From Solobacterium sp. (lineage in GTDB: Bacteria; Bacillota_I; Bacilli_A; Erysipelotrichales; Erysipelotrichaceae): 64,000 bases of DNA. Each line of letters opens with the position of its first letter. The stretch's first letter is position 1. The notes under the pieces are model-generated. The model was not told the origin of the DNA. It was given only the letters and a program-made list of their open reading frames with translations, and made no database searches. Shown in pieces: positions 7,796 through 16,766 of the stretch. The DNA is taken from NCBI GenBank assembly GCA_017543025.1, contig JAFYGX010000202.1:1-64000 (forward strand), given 5' to 3'. Both the position numbers and the translations under genes were made by a program.

Positions 7796-9589
7796 ATGAC
7801 AGACAGCAGTGAAAGATATGTTTTTCCTGAAGCTTTGAAAACTGCATATGAAAGCAGTCCGCTCTCCTATGTCTACTATCAGAATATCAACGGTAATGCA
7901 GTGCCGGTTCTGGCATCGAACGGGTTCTGCGACAATACGGGAATGCCGCGGGAACAGGTGCTGAACTGGCTGGAAACCGGCATGTTCGAACGTATGCATC
8001 CGGATGACGTGGGACTGACAAAGAAAATCAGCGAGGACTTTCTGCAGGGAAAAGGAGAATATAACGCATTGTTCCGCTGCCGGATTAACGGAATGTATGA
8101 GATCATTCATGGCGTCGGCAAATGGCAGGTCATGCCGGACGGGACGAAGCTCGCAGTGATTATCTATGACAACATTACGGAGGCACGGGAGAAACTGATC
8201 AGCTTCTCGAGAGAATACGATTCGTTTCGGGAAGATCGCTTCTATACCGATCCGTTAAGCGGACTTCCGAACCTGAACTACCTCCATGAATTCGGCGATG
8301 AGCGGGCTGCGGTAATGCGTTCGGAACACAGAAAACCATCCGTTATCTACTCCGATGTATATTCGATGCAGTCTTACAATAACCAGTATGGCGTGAAAGA
8401 AGGAGATGAGCTGCTCCGGCTGATCGCTTCTGTTCTGCAGGAACGGTTTCCCGGCGGACTGGTAATCCGGGGGTCTAATGATCATTTCATAGTGATTACC
8501 GATCTGGATAAAGAACACATTACAGAAACGATTGAAGAAGCGGATAAGGAAATCTGCCGGCGTGCATACGGAAATACATCCGGGCTTCGCTGGGGCATCT
8601 GTGAGATGGACGAGAAAGAGGATGTAACCGATACGCTTGATCATGCCAGACATGCCCTCCGCAGCATCAATAACGATATGACCAAGATCTGGGCATTCTT
8701 CTCGCAGGAAGAGGATGAACGCTACTGGCGGGAACGCTATATCATCGAGCATTTTGACCGTGCTTTGGAACATGGCTGGATCAAGGTGTTCTATCAGGGA
8801 ATCTGCCGGACAAAATCCGGAAAAGTGACAGCGATGGAAGCACTTGCCCGCTGGATTGATCCGACCCGCGGAATGATCTCTCCGGGGGAATTCATTCCGG
8901 TACTGCAGCGCTACCATCAGATTTATAAGCTTGATATCTATATCATGGAACAGGTCATGAAGGAAATTCCGCTCCGGCAGAAAGCGAATCTTTCGCTGGT
9001 GCCGATTTCAGTGAATTTCTCGCGGCAGGACTTTGATCATGTGGATGTGCCGGAGACGATCGATCAGCTGTATGAAACATATGGGCTTTCAGACTATATA
9101 AAGAAAAGCAAACTGATTGTGGAAATCACGGAACAGGATATGGCAGTCGGAGAAGAACACTTCCGGAAACAGCTTGCGCGCATCCGGGAATGCGGATACG
9201 GACTCTGGCTGGATGATTTCGGAAGCGGTTATTCAGCGATCAACATGTTCAGCCAGTTCACGTTTGATCTGGTGAAGTTTGACATGGAACTGCTGCGGCA
9301 TCTGGACGACGGAGAAGGAATAAACCGGATTATACTCAGACAGCTGGTGAATTTTTCGAAGCAGATCGGAATTCATACGCTGGCAGAAGGACTGGAAACG
9401 GAAGAGCAGCTGGAGTTCATGAAAGAGATCGGCTGCGATCTCTTGCAGGGGTTTTACTTCTATCGCCCGACGCCGCTGGATGAGATTCTTTATCGCCTTC
9501 AGAACGGACAGAAGCAGGTTGAATGCGAAACCGACGAAGAGCGGGATGAAAATGACAGAGCAATCGCAGAATTTGTGACGATCAGATGA
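7796..9589 (+). CDS. PAS-GGDEF(degenerate)-EAL cyclic-di-GMP phosphodiesterase
   Basis: A 597-residue soluble protein with GGAGATAT upstream of the ATG. Residues about 15-130 form a PAS-like sensor; 150-305 form a GGDEF domain whose signature is replaced by GSNDH, so it cannot be a normal cyclase and may bind GTP or act as a regulator. Residues about 320-575 form an EAL domain with all key elements: E348 in EALARW, NFSRQD, EITEQD, DDFGSGYS at 473-480, VKFDMELL, LAEGLETEEQ and QGFYFYRPTP. Hydrolysis of c-di-GMP to pGpG is therefore likely. It converges with a membrane diguanylate cyclase, so makers and breakers of the messenger sit side by side. Confidence 0.92.
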   Translation: MTDSSERYVFPEALKTAYESSPLSYVYYQNINGNAVPVLASNGFCDNTGMPREQVLNWLETGMFERMHPDDVGLTKKISEDFLQGKGEYNALFRCRINGMYEIIHGVGKWQVMPDGTKLAVIIYDNITEAREKLISFSREYDSFREDRFYTDPLSGLPNLNYLHEFGDERAAVMRSEHRKPSVIYSDVYSMQSYNNQYGVKEGDELLRLIASVLQERFPGGLVIRGSNDHFIVITDLDKEHITETIEEADKEICRRAYGNTSGLRWGICEMDEKEDVTDTLDHARHALRSINNDMTKIWAFFSQEEDERYWRERYIIEHFDRALEHGWIKVFYQGICRTKSGKVTAMEALARWIDPTRGMISPGEFIPVLQRYHQIYKLDIYIMEQVMKEIPLRQKANLSLVPISVNFSRQDFDHVDVPETIDQLYETYGLSDYIKKSKLIVEITEQDMAVGEEHFRKQLARIRECGYGLWLDDFGSGYSAINMFSQFTFDLVKFDMELLRHLDDGEGINRIILRQLVNFSKQIGIHTLAEGLETEEQLEFMKEIGCDLLQGFYFYRPTPLDEILYRLQNGQKQVECETDEERDENDRAIAEFVTIR

Positions 9590-9608
9590 GGGAGCGTTAT
9601 CATCAGTT

Positions 9609-9638
9609 CATAAAAAAGAGAGATCTGAATCAGATCTC
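9609..9638 (-). terminator. Terminator between the convergent c-di-GMP genes
   Basis: GAGATCT and AGATCTC form a 7-bp stem (5-nt loop). Read on the minus strand it is followed by TCTTTTTT, so it ends the GGDEF gene. Confidence 0.8.
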
Positions 9639-9644
9639 CCGATG

Positions 9645-11048
9645 CTATGCGAGTTTGGATACAGAACCGGCCGGAGACTCCGAACCGGTTTTTTCAATGC
9701 CGGGGGTGTAGAAACAGATGCCGTTTCTTCCGCCGTCCTTTACATGGTAAAGTGCGACATCCGCCTCATGGAATACCTGCAGCGCATCTTTTGAGCTGCT
9801 GCAGAGGGAAACGCCGACGCTGACTGTAAACGGAGGAAGATCGCTGTCCTGCTGAAGATTACGGTTGATTGTCAGAACCTTGCTTTCAATGAGCGGTCTG
9901 GAATCCGAATCTACATGAACCATAATCACAACGAATTCATCTCCGCCGATCCGGCAGATGTAATCGTCTGCCCGGAAGTTCTGCTTGATGGAGGACGCAA
10001 GCTTCTGCAGCGCTTTGTCACCGGTCTCATGCCCGTACGTATCGTTGATCGATTTGAAATGATCGACATCAAACAGCAGAAATGCGCTGGTGCTGAGATC
10101 TACGCTCTGTTTGATCAGATCATAGCCTGCCCGGTTGTATACGCCGGTGAGCTCATCATGCGATGCTTTGAACGAAAGATTCTTTATACTGCGCTTATAA
10201 GCGGAATACATCTTGTTGTAGGTTCGTGCGAGATAACGGAATTCATAAGCACCCATAATCGGAAGGCTTTCATCATGATTGATCCGTTCAACCGCCCGAA
10301 GCAGCGGGTTAATGCCGAGCCTTGTTGTAAGAAAGAGAATGAGAACGATAGAGAGTGACTGAATGATAATCATTACGGTAATCAGAATCAGATCATTGGA
10401 CAGTGCTTTCTGGGTTTTCAGCTGTGTTCCGTGCGTGCCGTTCTTCAGCTGCTGAATACAGTTGCTGAGATGCATGCGAATCATATTTTTCTGCGCGTAA
10501 TACCCTTCATCGTGCAGTATTATTTCTGCCTGGCGCTGTTTGTCTTCCGCGGAGAGCGCTCTGTCTTCTGCGCTCAGTTCCACACTCTGCAATGCCTCAG
10601 GCACATCAGGATCGTTCTGTGACGCAAGAATCAGCTTCATCGCATAGAACTCTTTTTCCATCAGCGAATAGGATTCCTGCATTGCGCCTTTCAGCTCCGC
10701 AAGTGCCTCGCTTTCCGGAAGTTCACGTTCCATGAGTTCAACCGCCTGTTCACGACGCCTTACATTGTCAGCTTCGTTGAAATAGTTTTCCAGATGATTT
10801 CTGGTTCCGACGACCGAATAACACTGCGCTTCTTCTGTCAGGAAGTCAGAGGCATCCATCAGGCTGGATGCCGCATCCTGCAGATTGATATACGTATCGG
10901 TAGCGTCGGAGAGGGCATGGAAGGATTTGATCGTTCCATAGGTTGAAATCAGAAGAATAAGAGTGATACTGACTGAAAATATCAGCATCATCATAAATGT
11001 GATACGAAGAGAGAGCCCTTCATTTTTCGCTTTATCTAACAGTTTCAA
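9645..11048 (-). CDS. Membrane diguanylate cyclase with extracytoplasmic sensor (GGDEF)
   Basis: The product (467 residues if begun at TTG 11048) has a membrane helix near the N-terminus, about 180 residues of helical extracytoplasmic sensor, a second membrane helix (about residues 230-250) and a GGDEF domain. The GGDEF signature is intact at 368-372, and RADD five residues before it fits the RxxD product-inhibition site. It should therefore make c-di-GMP. The frame is open to 11231, but a hairpin at 11089-11114 lies in that extension and AAGGCAGG precedes TTG 11048, so I prefer the shorter start; this is uncertain. No gene follows it in the same direction. Confidence 0.88.
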   Translation of the reverse strand: MKLLDKAKNEGLSLRITFMMMLIFSVSITLILLISTYGTIKSFHALSDATDTYINLQDAASSLMDASDFLTEEAQCYSVVGTRNHLENYFNEADNVRRREQAVELMERELPESEALAELKGAMQESYSLMEKEFYAMKLILASQNDPDVPEALQSVELSAEDRALSAEDKQRQAEIILHDEGYYAQKNMIRMHLSNCIQQLKNGTHGTQLKTQKALSNDLILITVMIIIQSLSIVLILFLTTRLGINPLLRAVERINHDESLPIMGAYEFRYLARTYNKMYSAYKRSIKNLSFKASHDELTGVYNRAGYDLIKQSVDLSTSAFLLFDVDHFKSINDTYGHETGDKALQKLASSIKQNFRADDYICRIGGDEFVVIMVHVDSDSRPLIESKVLTINRNLQQDSDLPPFTVSVGVSLCSSSKDALQVFHEADVALYHVKDGGRNGICFYTPGIEKTGSESPAGSVSKLA

Positions 11049-11088
11049 AATGAGATCGCCTGCCTTTGCTGTTAAGAGGTTCTTAAAA

Positions 11089-11114
11089 CCGGATTTCTCA
11101 GTAAAGAAATCCGG
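11089..11114 (-). promoter_or_regulatory. Perfect hairpin in the leader of the diguanylate cyclase gene
   Basis: CCGGATTTCT and AGAAATCCGG pair perfectly over 10 bp with a 6-nt loop. On the minus strand the stem is followed by TTTTAAG, giving a weak terminator or attenuator shape 40 bp before the proposed TTG start. Confidence 0.5.
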
Positions 11115-11231
11115 AAACATTCGCTTTTGAAAATCAATGCAAACGTACGTACAATGTACCGGATAATACGGAATAATTGCTGTACGTGCTATAAGAATAT
11201 AACATAACCGGCTGAAGGTGTTAACTGTCAA

Positions 11232-11550
11232 GGGTACAAAACCAGCGGAAAGACTTGAAATAACAAGGCTTTCTGACAGATATCGGGCAGATGTTCAGAA
11301 ATAACAAAAGGCGCTTCTGTGAACGGAACACGGAAAAATTACCCTGTCACTGACACAGAGTACTGTGCATGAAACCGCCCCGGCCGGAAGCTCTGAGCAT
11401 CGCTCAGCCGGATCTTATGCGAAGCGGTCGGCGCATGCTCTGAAAAAAGGAACACAGAACCCCACCAGGAAATGAAGATCTCAGGCGCGGACAGTTCACA
11501 AATGCAAGGGGAAGGCTTATCGTAGATGCGATAAGGATAACAGAGAAACA
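11232..11550 (+). promoter_or_regulatory. Long, hairpin-rich 5' region of the corA-like gene
   Basis: No gene is supported here. Several inverted repeats stack before the start codon: CTGAG/CTCAG near 11391-11406 inside a CCGGC-rich block, and CTTATCG/CGATAAG at 11516-11522 and 11529-11535, which would lie over the ribosome-binding zone. The known Mg2+ M-box core sequences were not seen. A structured leader controlling a magnesium channel is possible but unproven. Confidence 0.35.
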
Positions 11551-12471
11551 ATGCACTATTATCAGATAGAAGAAACACTGCGTCCATGCAGTGAAGAAGA
11601 CATCAGAAACCGCAGCTGCCAGTTTGCGGCAATTCTTACTTCCGCAGAATGGGATGCGGTTAAGGACAGCTTCGGAATGGGAATCGATATGGGAGTGGAA
11701 ACCGGCGAGCCCATGGAAACAAAAGTAATGGTAAATATGGACTCGCTGACCGGAACAGTCTGCCGGCCGAAGCTCAGCTATCTCGGGACTGAGAAAAAAG
11801 GATTTTCTTTTGCGCTGGATGAAACCGGGATCGTGCTGATTGACGACAGTGATTATGTATATGCGAAGGTGGAGAAAATCAGGGCGACAAAAAAATGGCG
11901 GCTGCCCGGAATGGAACGGTTTCTCTATGACCTGCTGGAGAATGTGATCGGCAGTGATCTTGCAATGCTGGAAGGAATGGAACATCGGCTTAACAGGATT
12001 GAAGAAACGATTCTTACCGCAGAGGATTATCGGCTTCCGCCGGAGCTGAATGAGATCCGCGGAGACCTTCTGGACCTCAGGATTCACTATGAGCAGTTGA
12101 TCGATCTCGGACAGGAGCTGCAGGAAAATGAAAACGGGTTTTTCCGCGATGAGACCCTCCGGTATTTTGATATGTTTACCCAGCGTGTAATGCGTCTGCA
12201 GAGCCTGGTCAGCGGACAGAGGGATTATGTGATTCAGCTGAGAGACCTGATTCAGACGAGCATGGATATCCGGATGAACCATATTATGACGGTGCTTACC
12301 GTCATCACTTCAATCTTCCTTCCGCTGACGCTTATCGCAGGCTGGTACGGAATGAATTTCACGGGAATGCCGGAACTGACCTGGGAATACGGTTATCCTA
12401 TGGTGATCGTCGTGAGTATTGTGATTGTGCTCTTTTCTCTGAACTGGTTCAAGAAAAAGAAGTGGCTTTAG
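11551..12471 (+). CDS. CorA-family divalent cation (Mg2+/Co2+) channel
   Basis: A 306-residue protein with a long cytoplasmic alpha/beta N-domain, a helical stalk (about 130-245) and two C-terminal membrane helices. The family signature YGMNF lies at the end of the first membrane helix and the second ends in a basic tail (WFKKKKWL). CorA pentamers let Mg2+ into the cell and close when cytoplasmic Mg2+ is high. The ribosome site is weak (AAGGATAACAGAGAAACA) and lies next to a hairpin, so translation may be controlled. Monocistronic as seen. Confidence 0.93.
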   Translation: MHYYQIEETLRPCSEEDIRNRSCQFAAILTSAEWDAVKDSFGMGIDMGVETGEPMETKVMVNMDSLTGTVCRPKLSYLGTEKKGFSFALDETGIVLIDDSDYVYAKVEKIRATKKWRLPGMERFLYDLLENVIGSDLAMLEGMEHRLNRIEETILTAEDYRLPPELNEIRGDLLDLRIHYEQLIDLGQELQENENGFFRDETLRYFDMFTQRVMRLQSLVSGQRDYVIQLRDLIQTSMDIRMNHIMTVLTVITSIFLPLTLIAGWYGMNFTGMPELTWEYGYPMVIVVSIVIVLFSLNWFKKKKWL

Positions 12472-12543
12472 ATCGGTAGTACGTCTGTGTGACGGGGGTT
12501 TCGCAAGCCGGAAACGTATATAACAGTGCAGGCGGACTGCGTG

Positions 12544-12622
12544 CTGTTCAGACGGTGTATCCGTATATGAGAAAGATGATCTCTGCAGATCATAATTTGC
12601 GGGCAATAAACTGTTCAGACGG
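12544..12622 (+). repeat. Two direct copies of a 12-bp sequence before the membrane-protein operon
   Basis: CTGTTCAGACGG occurs at 12544-12555 and 12611-12622, both followed by a TAT/ATAC-like stretch. They lie upstream of the gene at 12705 and could be regulator sites. A small GAATCC/GGATTC hairpin follows at about 12646-12670. Confidence 0.35.
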
Positions 12623-12704
12623 ATACAATTAAAGCAGGAAGTCATGCAGGAATCCGGAAGGGATTCTTCTGCCTGCAGATGACATGGAATTGGAGGTGAT
12701 CGGT

Positions 12705-13583
12705 ATGAACCGTATTGAAGAAAAGTATTACAAATGGATCTGGGCGGCGATTTTTCTGATCATTGCGGTATTCAGTGTCAAGGTGCTTCATGGCCTGTAT
12801 CTGAATAACAGTTTTATCAGAAATGCAATCACTTATCTTGACGGTAAGGCAAATACCGTACTGGGACTGACCGGTGCATCTACATCTGCTTCTGTGGCAA
12901 TTACCCTGATTCCGGGAGATGTCGGCACTCCGATTGCGAACCAGCTGGCAAGTATCAGCAGCTATTCGGTGATTGTACTGGCTGCGGTGCATCTGGAAAA
13001 ATACCTGCTTACCATTGCGGCAGAACTCGGGTTCGGATTTCTGATTCCGATCTCAATGGTCGTTGCGGCAGTCAACACTGCACTTATTGAGAACCAGGCG
13101 ATTCGCGGTCTTGTGAGAAAGGTCGTCACATTTTCGATCATTCTGCTTCTGGTCGTACCGGCAAGCGTATACTTTTCGACACTGATTGAAAATACGTATC
13201 AGAATGATCTGCAGATGTCGATTGAAGAGACCGAGAAAAAAGCGCAGGAAATCCGCAGTGAACTGGAAGGACAGGAAGAAAAGAGCGCCTGGGAACAGTT
13301 TATTGACAACTTCAGCGTAGATGCGGAAACGGTGGTTTCACAGTTCGAGAATTCACTGAATAATTTCATTGAAGCGATTTCTGTCATGCTTATTACCGCA
13401 TGCGCGATTCCGCTTGTGACATTTATGGTGCTGATGTGGCTTGGAAAAGCAATCTTCCAGGTGGATCTCAGAACACCGACGCTTCCGGAACTTGCGTCCC
13501 GCACACGGATCGATCCGTACAGAATCGCCGGCAGAAAAGACCGGGCAAAGGAGATTGAACATCATGGAGAAGAAGGCAGTTAA
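12705..13583 (+). CDS. Multi-pass membrane protein of unknown function
   Basis: The start at ATG 12705 is decided by GGAGGTGATCGGT, a near-ideal ribosome site; an earlier in-frame ATG lacks one. The 292-residue protein has an N-terminal helix, a Gly/Ser/Thr-rich loop (DGKANTVLGLTGASTSASV), two or three central helices, a charged helical segment (about 170-225, likely coiled) and a final membrane helix, then a basic tail. No enzymatic motif is seen. It overlaps the DUF4230 gene by 20 bp, so the two are translated together and may act together. Function not recognised. Confidence 0.8.
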   Translation: MNRIEEKYYKWIWAAIFLIIAVFSVKVLHGLYLNNSFIRNAITYLDGKANTVLGLTGASTSASVAITLIPGDVGTPIANQLASISSYSVIVLAAVHLEKYLLTIAAELGFGFLIPISMVVAAVNTALIENQAIRGLVRKVVTFSIILLLVVPASVYFSTLIENTYQNDLQMSIEETEKKAQEIRSELEGQEEKSAWEQFIDNFSVDAETVVSQFENSLNNFIEAISVMLITACAIPLVTFMVLMWLGKAIFQVDLRTPTLPELASRTRIDPYRIAGRKDRAKEIEHHGEEGS

Positions 13584-14238
13584 TCCTGTTCCGTTTCTGA
13601 TTGCGGCAATTGTGCTGCTGATCGTCGGACTTATCTACACCGGTATGACCAGACCGGAGCCAGAGTCAGCGCTGGCATCCTCTCCGACGCCAACTCCGAC
13701 TGTAACAGCACTGGTTCCGAAAAAAAGAGAAAAGACAAAGCTTTCATCGGAAGAAGTCAAAGCAGTTCTGGAAGAGGCGGCAGAGCTTGTTACCTCGAAG
13801 TATTACTATACGAATGCGGCGGATTTTGAAAGCGTGCTGCCGTGGTTCGGAACCGGGGTTGATAACCCGTTTACCCGCAGCACCGGTTATGTGACTTATG
13901 ACGGCGTTGTAAGCATCGGAATTGATTTCAGCCAGATTACATTTGAAATTGATGATGACAAAAAGCTTATTACCGTAAATCTGCCGGAGGAAAAGATCCT
14001 CTCACACGAGATTTCGAATGATTCCGTAAAGGCAAATTCGAAAGAATCCGTATTCAATACACTGGATGCGGAATATTATGCAAAGCTGATCGGCGGCCTG
14101 AAGGAAACCACGGAAAAGAAAATTCTGGGGAATGCGGATTATATGAAGGAAGTGCGCCGAAATACCAGACAGATCATCCGAAATTTCTTCGCAGCGTCTG
14201 AGTCCACCGCAAAATTCACCATTGAATTCAGCGAGTGA
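13564..14238 (+). CDS. DUF4230 membrane-anchored protein
   Basis: A 224-residue protein starting at ATG 13564 (AAAGGAGATTGAACATC upstream) inside the end of the preceding gene. One N-terminal membrane helix (residues 7-25) precedes a Pro/Thr linker and an extracytoplasmic domain with the DUF4230 pattern: SKYYYTNAADFE, then 'KLITVNLPEEKIL' near residue 140. The family has no established activity; members are often next to membrane proteins. The overlap with the upstream membrane protein argues for a shared complex. Confidence 0.82.
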   Translation: MEKKAVNPVPFLIAAIVLLIVGLIYTGMTRPEPESALASSPTPTPTVTALVPKKREKTKLSSEEVKAVLEEAAELVTSKYYYTNAADFESVLPWFGTGVDNPFTRSTGYVTYDGVVSIGIDFSQITFEIDDDKKLITVNLPEEKILSHEISNDSVKANSKESVFNTLDAEYYAKLIGGLKETTEKKILGNADYMKEVRRNTRQIIRNFFAASESTAKFTIEFSE

Positions 14239-14385
14239 CTTCGCAGCGTCAGAAACAGACTGAAGCCGGGCTGCTGCCCGGTTTTATGATGCGTGCCTGC
14301 GCTGTCAGGAACGTATTACTGCATGGACAAGGAAAAAATGACTATAATACGTATGAAATATTACGGAAAAGGAGAACGATTCATT

Positions 14386-16641
14386 ATGCACAATATGCGG
14401 CTGAGCAGAAAACTGCTTCATGTTTCCATGGCGGCTGCCGTAACAATGAGCAGCTTCGGAATGATTCCGGTAATTGCGGAAGAAACAGAAGAAGCGGAAG
14501 AAACTGCGGCAGAATCTGTTGAAGAAACCGAAGAGGCTGAACTGACAGCGGAAGAAGAAACACCTGTACTGGAAGAAGTATCTTCCGCTCCGGAAAAGAT
14601 CTGCGAATTTATTTTTCCGGAAGAAAATGATCTGGAGATTCCGAAGGGAACATCGATCGAGGATATGAAGAAACAGATGCCGTCATCTGTTCAGGCAATC
14701 CGGACAGATAAATCGGTGATTGATGTTCCTGTGACCTGGACCTGTGTGGATCAGAACGGCGACCAGTATGATTTTACGGCAGTGTATGATACTGCGGCCT
14801 ATCCTGCGGAAGACGGAGTCGAACTTCCGATGATCTATGTCTATACCGAAGAGTTTTTCGATGTGCCTGAAGGGCATGACAGCGCGCTGGATGAGTTTGA
14901 CGTGGATGAAGAATGGATGCCGGAAATTGTGGAATCCGGTGATCTTCTTGGTGCGGAATATGAGCGCTCATACAGAAATACTGATCTTCCGGAAATCCGG
15001 GCGCAGAAGCCATACGGCACCTGCTGGGCATTTGCGGCACTCGGTTCTGCTGAAGCAGATCTCATCAGGGATGCGAAGGCGGATAAAACCGTCGATCTTT
15101 CTGAGCTGCAGCTTGCATATATCGCATCGCATGGATATACCGATCCGAAAAAACTTCATCAGGGAGAAAAGACAACGTTTGTCCCGACAAAAACAATTAA
15201 GAATCATCTCGACAACGGCGGAAATTCTGTAAGAGCAATCCGGATTCTCGCAAATCTTGCGGGCGCAGTGAAAGAAGAGGATGTCCCGTATTCAAACGGA
15301 CATACCTATGAGCTTCCGGAAAAATATGAGGTGTCCTCTGATTATGCACAGCTTACAGGCGGATACTTCATCCGTTCCAGTGACATCAGCGGCATCAAGA
15401 AAGCGATTAAGGAACATGGCGGAGTGGTTGCGTCAATGTATGCGGCAAACGGATATCCTGTAAACCCGAAAGACGGGAAGAAATATGAAGTGCGCTACAA
15501 CGAAACCATGAATGCATTCTACGGAACGATGCCGCTTGCAAACCATGACATCATGCTGGTGGGGTGGAATGATGACTTTGCGAAGGAAAACTTCTCGCAG
15601 GGATGCCGGCCGGAAAACAACGGCGCATGGCTGGTTCGCAACAGCTGGGGCAAAAAAGGCGACGGAGAAAATATCAATGGATATTTCTGGCTTTCCTATG
15701 AAGATAAAGGACTGCTTTCGGATCTTGTCGCTGCCTATGATATGGATACAGCGCTTCATGATTACTGTTATTCCTATACCGGAATTCCGCAGCCGACCAA
15801 TACGCTGACCGTGAAGGACAAGGGCGTTCTCGTTCAGAACTATCGTATTTCCGCAAATGAAGCGATTGATATGATCGGAATTGAAATGGGATGTGCGAAT
15901 CTTGATCTTGTTGCGGAAGTAACGGATGGGAAAAATACTTCGAGAGGGAAATGCCATACGACATTTCAGGGATTCTATACCATTAAGCTTGATACGCCGC
16001 TGGTCGTCCGCGAAGATAAGGAGATCACCGTAACCGTTACTGCTGAGAAGAAAGGTGATGTTGTCTTCCTGTGTGAGTGGCTGGGGCCGAGCAAAGCCAC
16101 TGCGGTGACATATACTCCCGCAATAAATGGGCCGGGTTTTACGATTAACGGAGAACAGCTGAAGTATGATCCTTATGTCAAGGTATATACCAATGCGGTT
16201 GAGCCGGCTCCGAAACCGGATCCGACACCGGAGCCGTATCAGGAGGCATACCGCGTGTATAACCCGAACAGCGGCGAGCATTTCTTTACCTGCAGTGAAG
16301 AAGAGCGCAATGCACTGAAGAATGCCGGATGGAAGGATGAAGGCATTGCATTCTCCGTGCTCCCTGAATCCGGTGAGCCGATCTATCGTCTCTACAATCC
16401 GAATGCCGGTGATCATCACTACACCGTCAGTAAAGAGGAGTGCGAGATGCTGAAGAAGGCCGGATGGAATTATGAAGGCATTGCATTCCATGCCAGTGAA
16501 AAAGGTATTCCGCAGTATCGTCTCTATAATCCAAACGCTGAATGCGGAGCACATCTCTACACAGCAAGCGATGAGGAGAGACAGGCGCTGATTAAAGCAG
16601 GCTGGAATGATGAGGGAATCGGTTTCCTCACAGAGAAATAA
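14386..16641 (+). CDS. Secreted papain-like (C1) cysteine protease with three DUF5648 repeats
   Basis: The 751-residue protein starts at ATG 14386 after AAAAGGAGAACG, with TATAAT at 14343. A signal peptide (about 1-30) is followed by a very acidic Glu-rich segment (31-70) and an Ig-like bacterial domain (about 75-155). The protease domain shows GTCWAF with Cys213, ANHDIMLVGW with His387 and RNSWG with Asn419. After a beta-domain and a Pro-rich linker, three C-terminal modules of about 45 residues share 'YR-YNPN-GEH' and 'AGW--EGIAF', typical of DUF5648. Such modules probably bind surfaces or glycans. Likely role: extracellular protein degradation. A terminator follows. Confidence 0.93.
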   Translation: MHNMRLSRKLLHVSMAAAVTMSSFGMIPVIAEETEEAEETAAESVEETEEAELTAEEETPVLEEVSSAPEKICEFIFPEENDLEIPKGTSIEDMKKQMPSSVQAIRTDKSVIDVPVTWTCVDQNGDQYDFTAVYDTAAYPAEDGVELPMIYVYTEEFFDVPEGHDSALDEFDVDEEWMPEIVESGDLLGAEYERSYRNTDLPEIRAQKPYGTCWAFAALGSAEADLIRDAKADKTVDLSELQLAYIASHGYTDPKKLHQGEKTTFVPTKTIKNHLDNGGNSVRAIRILANLAGAVKEEDVPYSNGHTYELPEKYEVSSDYAQLTGGYFIRSSDISGIKKAIKEHGGVVASMYAANGYPVNPKDGKKYEVRYNETMNAFYGTMPLANHDIMLVGWNDDFAKENFSQGCRPENNGAWLVRNSWGKKGDGENINGYFWLSYEDKGLLSDLVAAYDMDTALHDYCYSYTGIPQPTNTLTVKDKGVLVQNYRISANEAIDMIGIEMGCANLDLVAEVTDGKNTSRGKCHTTFQGFYTIKLDTPLVVREDKEITVTVTAEKKGDVVFLCEWLGPSKATAVTYTPAINGPGFTINGEQLKYDPYVKVYTNAVEPAPKPDPTPEPYQEAYRVYNPNSGEHFFTCSEEERNALKNAGWKDEGIAFSVLPESGEPIYRLYNPNAGDHHYTVSKEECEMLKKAGWNYEGIAFHASEKGIPQYRLYNPNAECGAHLYTASDEERQALIKAGWNDEGIGFLTEK

Positions 16642-16658
16642 TCAGTTCAGATTTTAAC

Positions 16659-16688
16659 GCCCGGGGAGTCTGTCTCTCCGGGTTTTTG
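16659..16688 (+). terminator. Terminator of the papain-like protease gene
   Basis: GC-rich stem CCCGGGGAG / CTCTCCGGG followed by TTTTT. Confidence 0.85.
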
Positions 16689-16766
16689 CATCAGAAAAGC
16701 TAAAAACAGAAGGTATCCGTAAACAGGAATGAAAATCCGCTATGATTTTAGAAGGAGCCATACAGA

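Noticed and set aside
11232..11550. Mg2+ M-box riboswitch upstream of the CorA-like gene
   Set aside because: The conserved M-box core could not be found, so only a generic structured leader is reported.
15433..16554. Minus-strand frame of 373 codons opposite the papain-like protease
   Set aside because: Antisense shadow of a well-supported gene.
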